Shown here in pieces: positions 46,112 through 54,500 of a stretch of 64,000 nt of DNA. Origin of the DNA: Aurantiochytrium sp. KH105. Taxonomy: Eukaryota; Sar; Bigyra; Thraustochytrida; Thraustochytriidae. The translations under genes and the position numbers were made by a program. Each line of letters opens with the position of its first letter. Position 1 is the stretch's first letter. A model generated the notes under the pieces. It did not search any database. It was given only the letters and a program-made list of their open reading frames with translations, and was not told the DNA's origin. The stretch is taken from NCBI GenBank assembly GCA_003116975.1, contig BGKB01000158.1, positions 1 through 64,000 on the forward strand. The letters are read 5' to 3'.

Positions 46112-47601
46112 GCGATAGCCTTGTTGGTCTCTTTGTCATTGGTGTTCTTTTCTCGTTTGTGAACGAGCTCGATGAGTTCCTCGTAGTTGTCAACGTTCAA
46201 TTTCCTGGTGGTCTTGACCTCACCCACAATGAGGCAAATGCCGGACGTAATGTTAGCCTTTGTCTTGGCTTGGCCAGGACGAGGCATGGAATACTCGAAG
46301 TCGAGCTTGTGAGACGTGTCGGAAGAAGGGTCGACGACGCTCGAGGCATCGTAACGAAGTCGATCGCTGCCTGGAACCTTTGCAGCTCGAAAAGGCTGTC
46401 TCATAGCCAAATCAAGACTATACCAGAATCTGACGATCAATTGTTCTGAATATCCAATAAGAGTCTCAACACCACTTCCGTAGCCGTTACAATATGGTAA
46501 AGTACAGGCATTCCCAATGTGCTTTTGCAGGCGACTGATGATGTCATTGAGACAATCATATTCGCCGCGGTTTTCAGTGCCATTGCCAAGATTAACGATC
46601 GCACCAATGTCCCACTTTTCGATCAATTGAGGCTTGGACGCGCGTGGCGCTTTCGTCGTTGTTGACGATTGAGGGCTTAGCACACTGAATTCTTGATCCA
46701 CATGCATCCATGTCGACCACGTGGGGCCAGAATTGAGCTCTTTTTCGGCCTTCAAGCGCTCTTCTCGGGCCTTCAAGCGCTCTTCTCGGGCCTTCAAGCG
46801 CTCTTCTTGGGCCTTCAAGCGCTCTTCTTGGGCCTTCAAGCGCTCTTCTTTGGCCTTCGCGACCCTTTTTTTCAGAATTTCAAGCATTTGCTCATCCATT
46901 TCATCCTGGCTGTAACGCTTGGACTTGGGCGATTTACCTTTGTGTTGCCTTGTGAAACGTGAACGTAGAACGTGGAAGTCGTCACTGTCTTTCACGCCGC
47001 CCGAGTCATCGTCTTCGTTGGATGACGATTCGTCGGATGACGATTCGGATGATGATTCGGATGATGATACGCCATCAAACTCACGTGGCGGTGATGGCGG
47101 TGGCGGCTTCTGCGACATACTTCGCACTCTATTCGATTGAGAACCTTGCGTCGACATGGTGAATGCATCCTTGGTATGGCAGCCTTCTTGAGAGGTAGTC
47201 GGAGAACTGGCAGAGGGCTCCTTCGGTTCCTCCTGAACAAAGTCGTTGATACGATGATTCTTACTCCTACACCGTTTCTTTGGGCGCGTCGTGGCAAGGT
47301 TGGCCTCCACTGAGTTCCAGGCCGCATGCTTCGTCTCTTCCTCGCAGACTTCTGTGTTGCTGGCATTGTTCTTCGCAGCACTCCCTGACATTTCTGACGG
47401 CAAGACCCTGCCACGGCCAGCTCCAGCGCCGGCACCCGCTCGCTTGAGGCGTGGACTGCGACGGGGTTTGGGATCCGCTGCTGCTCCGCGACGCCCCTCG
47501 TTGGCGCCAGAGTCAGTGGCGCGCGCAGAGGAGCCCCGGAGCGAGCCCGGTGCCGTGGCGTCCGTGCGGCCCACCATCTTGGGTTGTGGGTCTGTCTTCA
47601 A
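46024..47601 (-). CDS. Crinkler-like protein, N-terminal disordered/coiled-coil and REase-like part
   Basis: Residues 1-230 are disordered, Ser/Arg/Lys-rich, with nuclear-localisation-like basic clusters (RRSPRLKRAG, RPKKRCRSKN) and a Ser/Glu/Asp run. Residues about 240-290 are a charged coiled coil of near-identical heptads (EERLKAQ/EERLKAR). The C-terminal 190 residues look like a PD-(D/E)xK nuclease fold: acidic LDFEYSM, then LIVGEVKTTRKL (the E-x-K), then CPVTQLCNYM as the helix carrying a conserved Gln. Crinkler (CRN/CR-type) effectors pair such a REase-like domain with a kinase, which follows here in another frame. The frame ends at a TAA (46022-46024) just after a T6 run on this strand. 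No secretion signal or LxLFLAK motif is visible, so a role as a secreted effector is not supported by the N-terminus. Confidence 0.7.
   Translation of the reverse strand: MKTDPQPKMVGRTDATAPGSLRGSSARATDSGANEGRRGAAADPKPRRSPRLKRAGAGAGAGRGRVLPSEMSGSAAKNNASNTEVCEEETKHAAWNSVEANLATTRPKKRCRSKNHRINDFVQEEPKEPSASSPTTSQEGCHTKDAFTMSTQGSQSNRVRSMSQKPPPPSPPREFDGVSSSESSSESSSDESSSNEDDDSGGVKDSDDFHVLRSRFTRQHKGKSPKSKRYSQDEMDEQMLEILKKRVAKAKEERLKAQEERLKAQEERLKAREERLKAREERLKAEKELNSGPTWSTWMHVDQEFSVLSPQSSTTTKAPRASKPQLIEKWDIGAIVNLGNGTENRGEYDCLNDIISRLQKHIGNACTLPYCNGYGSGVETLIGYSEQLIVRFWYSLDLAMRQPFRAAKVPGSDRLRYDASSVVDPSSDTSHKLDFEYSMPRPGQAKTKANITSGICLIVGEVKTTRKLNVDNYEELIELVHKREKNTNDKETNKAIACPVTQLCNYMDIKNCKYGILSNHKVTFL
46747..46860 (-). 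repeat. 21-nt in-frame tandem repeat encoding heptads
   Basis: Five copies at 21-bp spacing (46747, 46768, 46789, 46810, 46831) plus a diverged sixth, word ggccttcaagcgctcttct on the + strand. Near-identity of copies implies recent expansion of the coiled coil in the Crinkler-like gene. Confidence 0.9.
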
Positions 47602-48316
47602 GATGCTTGTCGATTCGCATCAATCTCGCGTTTCTCTTTCGCTGCGGTGAATGGATGGCCCCTCGACATGGCGTGGGAGGGGTGAATGGATCTCAGTGGA
47701 TGTTTACTGTTAGGGCAGGAAAATGGACTTGTAGTTAGTGAAATCCTGGCCAGCCTGGTCAGTGTGTTCTTGCAAAACCCGCGGTGCTGTGCTGGTCAGT
47801 GGGTTCTTGCAAAACCCGCGGCATCATCGCGTGTCGAGTTGGTACTTGGGGGTGCACCTAGTCGGTCCACCTCATATCTCTATTATGAGGGTTGCTCAGT
47901 CTCCATAGGAGACATGAGTAAGTCCACCACATAAAAACAATAATAAAGACTAGAACTCGTAATCCTTTTTTTTCGACTATGTTCTTTCTTCCATGCCTGA
48001 CTCAGCTTTCGAATTATTCGTAAAAGACAGGCAAAGAGGACAACGAGGAAAAACAAAGAAAATAAAGAGTGTTTCATTCATGGTGGGTGTAAGATTGCGC
48101 CCTGTTATCGCCTGGTTGAAATCTTGCTCGCAAGTTATACCGAGAGCCTCAAAGACGCGTAGACGAAAGAACTGGATCATCTACATTGCGCCGTCTTGTC
48201 TGTTACTTTTGCTTCTCATTCACATGTCAAAGACGACTCTCCCGCACTCGCGAGGACTTTTCTTCCCTCCCCCCCCTTTCTTTTTGGTTGCAAAACAAAA
48301 CAAAACAGTATTTCGG
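47602..48316. other. Intergenic region upstream of the Crinkler-like gene
   Basis: About 715 bp between two minus-strand genes. The part near 47602 should hold the Crinkler-like promoter; the part near 48316 is the 3' flank of the Myb gene. It contains the 37-bp duplication at 47757-47821. No gene is supported. Confidence 0.5.
47757..47821. repeat. Tandem duplication, 28-bp copies at 37-bp spacing
   Basis: Positions 47757-47784 and 47794-47821 are identical except for one base (ggtcagtg(t/g)gttcttgca...). Located about 160-220 bp upstream of the Crinkler-like start on the minus strand, so it may lie in its promoter. Confidence 0.85.
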
Positions 48317-49693
48317 TCATGGTAAGGGATCAGGCAGAATCTGACGGAGGATCGTGACGCTAGTCGTTTGTCGTTTCAGGTTGCCGGAACGCGATTTGCG
48401 AGACGCGTTTGTGTCACTTTCGTTGGACTCTTGCTGAGCCGACGTTTCGGGCGGATTCGAAGAAAGAAATTGGAACGGGTGCTCAGTACGGGGTGCAGGG
48501 GCGAGCATCGTTGATGATGATGATGACGACGAAGAAGAAGAGGTCGATGGGCCGTTCGATTCGGCAGTGAGTCGTTTCCGTAGCACATGAAAGTTTGCGT
48601 TTTCACCTTCATCCACCAAAGTTCCCAAGACCTCGCCGACACCATCGGAGACACGTCGATGCGAGTCTCCAGGATGCGAGGATTCCGGTTTGAGAAGAAG
48701 AGGTGGTGGCTGCATCGACGTGGCCGACACTGTCGAGGACGACGGACCGGACGGAAGCGTATCATACCGCTGTTGCTGTTGCTGTTGCTGCTGCTGATGG
48801 TGATGCATGTGTGGAGAGTGCCCCAGACTGAGGGGCTGCTCGTGACCTACACTGGAACCACCGCCCTGATACATGGGCGGCGCCAACGGACGCTGGGGCG
48901 CTGGCATGTGTTGTTGACTTGGATAAGGCTGATGCGTTTGGAGACCCATGGAATGTGCCGCGGCAGCTGCCGTTGATAAGCCCGCTGACTCCGCGCCATA
49001 GTGAGCATGACCTCCAGGGCCAACGGCATTTTGTGAGAGAGAGAGGCCCGCCGCGGCTGCGCCGTGCAAGCTCATGTCATTACTCGATGTTCCCGGAAGC
49101 TCATCCCGGATTTTCTTTGCAAGATCACGCATGAACAATCGCTCCCAGCGCTTTTTGATGGCGTGTTCCGATCGTTTCGGCAAATGAATCTGGGCAATTT
49201 CTGCATAGTCCAAGTTGTTATCGCGACATCTGCGCAGAATCAAGTCCTCCTCGTCCGTCCACTCTCTTTTGCGCGAGCGGTCGAGACTGGCGAACCTCGA
49301 CTTGACCGAATTCTCCGTGCGGCCCTCCATGAGCTTGGCGATTTTGGTCCACTGGCGCCCAAGCTGCGAGTGCAGCTGCATGAGCTCCTTGTCTTCCTCT
49401 GGTGTCCACGGCCCGTGGTTGATGTTTGGGTCGAGCTTGAGTTTATACCTGTCTCGGCATTGTTTCGAGGTACGCCCCTTAATCATGGCGGCGACGGCCT
49501 TCCAATCCGTGCCTACCTTTTCTACGGCCTTCTTCACGATCTCGTCTTCCTCGGGGCTCCACGCGCCCTTAATGATCTCCTCGTCATCCTTCCGGGCGGT
49601 CTTGCGTGATTCGGACTCGTCGTCGCTCAGGTTGTCCAGGTCCGAGAGCGGTCGCTTTGAGCCAAGGCCGCCGAGCTCGCTCTCATTCGCCAT
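48317..49693 (-). CDS. Three-repeat Myb (R1R2R3) DNA-binding protein
   Basis: A 458-residue transcription-factor-like protein with three tandem Myb repeats at residues about 41-187. Repeat 1 is KGAWSPEEDEIVKKAVEKVG with aromatics Trp45, Trp64 and Tyr83. Repeat 2 is HGPWTPEEDKELMQLHSQLG with Trp96, Trp115 and Phe134. Repeat 3 is KREWTDEEDLILRRCRDNN with Trp145, Tyr163 and Trp183. Each shows the helix-turn-helix end GRTxxxxxxR or equivalent. This is the c-Myb/3R-Myb layout, whose members control cell-cycle and differentiation genes in animals and plants. The C-terminal half is disordered with Gln, His, Ser and Pro runs (cag and tca microsatellites). An acidic segment (NLSDDESES) precedes the repeats. 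ATG 49693 (MANESELG) is preferred; the frame is open to 50482 through GC-rich leader. Confidence 0.9.
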   Translation of the reverse strand: MANESELGGLGSKRPLSDLDNLSDDESESRKTARKDDEEIIKGAWSPEEDEIVKKAVEKVGTDWKAVAAMIKGRTSKQCRDRYKLKLDPNINHGPWTPEEDKELMQLHSQLGRQWTKIAKLMEGRTENSVKSRFASLDRSRKREWTDEEDLILRRCRDNNLDYAEIAQIHLPKRSEHAIKKRWERLFMRDLAKKIRDELPGTSSNDMSLHGAAAAGLSLSQNAVGPGGHAHYGAESAGLSTAAAAAHSMGLQTHQPYPSQQHMPAPQRPLAPPMYQGGGSSVGHEQPLSLGHSPHMHHHQQQQQQQQQRYDTLPSGPSSSTVSATSMQPPPLLLKPESSHPGDSHRRVSDGVGEVLGTLVDEGENANFHVLRKRLTAESNGPSTSSSSSSSSSSTMLAPAPRTEHPFQFLSSNPPETSAQQESNESDTNASRKSRSGNLKRQTTSVTILRQILPDPLP

Positions 49694-51523
49694 GTCGCGC
49701 GTGCGGGGAGCGCCGCGCCGCTCTTCCCTACGCTCCTCGAGGGCCTCCGGGCCGCTGTCGTTATGGTCGCCAAGCTCGCCCAGGTCGAGTTGAGGCCGTC
49801 GAGCTCGAGCCGGAGTAAGGCGCCCGGGCCTCGCTCGCTCGCGGCGTCTTCGCGGCGCGCGGTCGGGCTCGCGGAGGGGGCGTGCCTCCGCGCCGAGCCC
49901 GCCTTGCCCGCGCTCGCGTCGGCGAGGCCGGCGACGGCGATGGCGACGGCGAGGACGAGGCCGCGCGGGTTTCTGTTGCCGCCGCAAGGAACGCGCTTGC
50001 ACGCGCCGCGCGGGCGCTCGCGCGGGCGCGGAGGGAGGAGGGCGCGCGGGAGGGCCTGCGGCGGCGTGCGCGCGGGCGCGCGGGGCGGCGGGCGGCACGG
50101 CGTGCGCGGCGGCTCCGGCCCCCGCGGCGTGGTTTGTATTGGTGAACTGCCCTGCCTGCCTGCCCGCCCGACTCCGCTCGTCTCGCAGGGGAGGAGGGGG
50201 CACGGCGGGAAGGGGCGGCGGCGGCAGCGCGAGCGCGAGCGCGAGCGCGGCGGCCGGCGCGGCGAGCGGGGTGGTGGCAGCGGCGGCGAGCGGAGGCCGC
50301 GACGAGAGATGAAGATGGGATAGATGCGTGGTACTATGGCCTTCCTTCTTGCTTGCTTTTGCTTGCTTGCTTGCGTGCTTTTTTCTTTCTTTTTTTCGAC
50401 TTTCTTTTGCTTTCTTATTCCCTTTTCCTTCCTGCTGTTCGATGGAGAGGCGCGCGAGGAGAGGTACTTCGACGAGGGCCAAGGCGATAATAACGAGGAG
50501 GGGATTGATGGAGGCGAGCAGGGATAAACGGAGATCATCGACGACGAGAGGGAGTCTTGCCGATGCAAAAAGATTGCGCTGCTAATGGCAGTGGCTTGAA
50601 TCACCTTTGGTTCTTCAACCTTTGAAAAAAGGGAATGGACGCCACGATAATGGTTTCGTTTTGTCGTATCTCTATGCGGAAGCCATAGGCTGGAAAACAA
50701 AACAAAACAAAACAAAACGAACTAAAGCCAACTTTCCCCTGATCTTACTCGTCGCGACCACAAGGGTGGCGTGCGTCCGCGCAAGGGAGCCCAAAACTCG
50801 TCATGTCTCCGTGCAAAAAGAAGTGGTACAAATATCCTGTTGTCTCAAATGTAGCGCGGCTGTCCATGTTCTACCGCCTCGCAAAACGTAATTCCATCTA
50901 TACCATTGACATCTGCAAACTCCTTTCTTTGGCAAGCTCAAGTTCTCTCGATCTTATCCTTGATGATCTTGGGACCATCACAACAGTCCACCGTAGGAGA
51001 TGCAGCCTGCCCCTCCCTTCCCACCCTTGCCCCGTTCGCAAAACGTCTCACCAAGGGGGCATGCTAGCACCAAATCTTCACGCGATCGGCTCTCTCGAAC
51101 GCCGCGCAGAAGGCCGATCCGCCGCGCCGAGCTTCGCGCTCCACTCGCGCCCACTGAGCCTCTCGTGTCGCAGTGGCGATCGGGGACCCGCACGAGATCC
51201 GTGGTAGTTCCGCAAGCGTTCCGGGTGGGACGCGGCCAGGAGCTCTAGAAGTTCCAGGCGCGCGAGGGCTCTATCTTCGGGTTCATGCGAAGACGCGGAA
51301 AGAAAGCAGGCAAGCAGCATTTGAAAAACCTTGCGAGCTCGACGCCCTCGCGCGAGGGAGCCAGGCTCGGAGAGGGCCGCGCGCGCCGCCGCAGACCGCT
51401 TGCCGCGGGCGCCGCCGCTTGCCGCCGCGCGGCTGCGGGCCGAGTCTCCTCGTTTCTTCTCTTTCCCGTTCCCCGAGCGAGAGCAAGGGCGCCGCGGCTG
51501 GAGCCGGGGCGCCGCGCCACGTC
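49694..51523. promoter_or_regulatory. Divergent region between Myb and TBC1D23-like genes
   Basis: About 1.8 kb. Positions 49694-50300 are very GC-rich (gcggcggc and gcgcgagc runs) and open on the Myb strand, so probably 5' leader. Positions 50330-50420 are ctttct/cttgctt-rich. An aaaac pentanucleotide tract sits at 50693-50718. Positions 51260-51520 are GC-rich leader of the TBC1D23-like gene, open in its frame from 51173. No separate gene is supported. Confidence 0.5.
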
Positions 51524-54500
51524 ATGGAGGACGATGACGATTTCATGGAGGACCTCTTCAAGGACGAGGGCACCGCGGCGCGCAAGGGTCAGGGCGCAGC
51601 GGACGAGGCCTCCGTTGGCCGCAAGGTGAGCTCCATGTCGGACATGGACGAAATCTTTGCGGGCATCGGCGATACGCCCGCAAAGGATGCGAGCCAGTCG
51701 CGCGAACGCGGCGATTCCGAGCTCGACAATCTCTTCAACGACATTGGCCTCTCCTCGCTCTCGCCCAAACACGCTTCGGGCGATGGTTCAAACACTGCAT
51801 CTCCTCGTTTGCGCCCTTCCTCATCCTCGTCCTCATCCTCGTCCTCGGCAACCCCGGGAGGCGCTTCAAAGTTTACCGGCTCTTCGGGCGGGACCGGGGA
51901 TGAGGGTCTCAAGCACGTCGGATCAGGCAACAGCTTTGACGATGTCGACACCTTTCTGCAAGACCTCGATATGGGATCCCTCCAGTCGCCTCCTACCTCC
52001 GAGCGCGGCAACAGCAAGGACAAGGACGACTTTCTCAGCTGGCTCGAGGAGAAACCGGCGTCCGGCAACAACGTCGGATCCCCCGCTTCCGCATCCTCTG
52101 GATCAACCGGCGGACCCATGTCCCAACTCGGCGGTGATCTCAAGACAATTGACGAGTTCAACGTTGGCGATGATGTTCATGCGTCACATGGGAATCAGAC
52201 AGACAACGAGGAGGAGGAGGATGAAGATGACGAGGAGGACGAAATCGCATTTTACGTCAACCAGGACGGTGACGTCACGACCAGCCAACCTGCTCTGGCT
52301 GCCGCAGCTGCCAAAGCCGACGCGCAGGGCCAATCTGCCGACGTAAGTCAAGATGCGTTGCACGCAAACACATTACCAGCCGCACCTGTCCTTTGCATTC
52401 CCAAGCAAACTTTGTCTGGCGCAAATTCTGATCCCCCCGCGCTCGCCGCGCTTCGCAAGGAGGAGTCAGACACAGACGCTGCCTCGCGTGCCGCCTCCGA
52501 TGCGGAAGGTAAGATTGACACGCGCCTTGAAACCCTTTTCGAAATTGGTCAAACCGACGCTTCGGCGCTGCAGTCGGCTCTCCGCGTCAAAGACGTTGCG
52601 GGATTTGTGCTGCCCAACAAGAGACGTCGCGACGTCTGGCTCGCTGTCCTTGGCGCCAGACAAGAAGTCCCGGAATGGGCCTCCGTGAGAGAGGAACGTC
52701 TCTCCGAGGTTCTGTCTTCGACGCGCAAATCGATTCGCCGTGACTGCGAGCTCGTGTGGGCCGCTCTTCATCAGTCCTCGCAGGCCCAAGCAGACGCGGC
52801 CCCCAAGAGCGACGACAGCTCTTTGGACGAGCTTGCCGCGCTCGTCTGTCGTTTTACGTTGCGCCAGGCCTCTCGCATCTATCACCCTCTTCTTTGCGAA
52901 TTGGCGGCCTCCGTCTACTTTGTTCTCGATAATGACGTCGAAGCCGCTTCCCGAGCTCTCGAGGCCATTTCACTGCGCTATGGAGGCCGGCGCGGCGATT
53001 GGCGCTCCCTTGGGCTCTATGAAGGTACTCAACCTGACGATGTCGGCGTCGGGGGCGCTGCCTGGTCCCGTCGCTCCACACCTCTTAACGAGCTTCGCCG
53101 TCACGCCCTCGTCTCCCGCATCTTGCTCTATCACGATCCTCAGCTCGGAGCTCATCTCCACACCTATTGCCCAGACTGGACACTCTTCAAGGCCGAGAGC
53201 ACCAACACGTCATCGCAAAGCTCGCCCAAGCCAACACCAGAGGACGGCAGCGATGACGACAAGGAGATCAATACTGCTGTTGCAAACAATGAGCCCACCA
53301 CGACCACCGTCACGGGTTCTGCGGACAACGTGGATCTGACCAAAAAGGACTCGACCGGCAGCGACGCCGATGAGGACTTCCTTCTCAAAGGCATGGATCG
53401 ACTCATCAAGACAGCCGAAGCAAAGGGTAGCGAGCCCTGGCCTTCAGCCGCTCTCTTCGGCATCCTTTCTCCACGCGATGGTCCTCTTTTGAACCCTCTG
53501 GCGAGAATTTCGCTCTGGGACACGCTGGTCATCCTTGGCATGGGAATGCAGACGCTCAGTTTCTTCACCGCCGTGGGACTTCTCATGATGCAGCGCGAGG
53601 TTCTGCTCGCAGAGCAGGACGCGTCAAAACTCACGCAAATGATCACCAATGCCGCGGATCTGCTTTCCAATGAAGATGCACCTCGCGCCGGCCCACGCCT
53701 TGGCGCACTCGTCAGGCTTCTTGCATCCCTCACCCCGCGCCGTGTCTCCCAGTGGGTCGCCGAAGACGAATTACTTCTCGCCGTCCCATCTCAAGAAGAC
53801 CTTGGAATGTTCGACTTTCGTCGCATGCAAGCCAAAAACCACGATGCCAAGCTTCTCGCCGCGTTTGCAGCTCGAGCGAATGCCGAACAAGCTGGTGCGG
53901 GTAGTGAGGGCGCAGCAGACCCTGACAACGCCGGTGAAAAGCCTTCTGGCGGGACTGGCAATAATGAAGAAGGCGAGTCTGCGCAACCTTCCTCGTCTGC
54001 GAGGACCTCGGCGTGGCTATCATCGGCCTTCAAAAAGACGGCGCAAGACTTGCGTACCGCCGTGACCTCCTCGCTCAACGCCGGCAAGGTCCCAATCGAC
54101 TTTGAAAAGTACTTTTTGAAGCGGAGACTTGTCGAATTCAACGGGCCTGAAAGTGAACCCGCAGGTCTCGGGCTGCGTCGCGGCAAGCACGGCCTCGAGG
54201 TGGCCAGTCTGACACCTGGAAGCATGGCTGAACGCTGCGGACTTTTTCACGTTGGTGATCTCGTCATGACGCTCAATGGTCACTTGGTCTTTGGACTGAG
54301 TCCTTCCGAGGCGGATGGTCTTTTTGCGCTACAAGAGCGTCCCTTTTTCGTCATTTTCGCCACGCTTGTGCCCAAAGAGCTCGAGGGCGAAATTTCCGTC
54401 GAGGATGGAGACAACGCCGCAAGCACGCAAAGTACCACGTGCGCGGCGCTCACGGAGCGCATCGAAGCTTATTATCTCAAGTACAATCCAGGCAAAGAGC

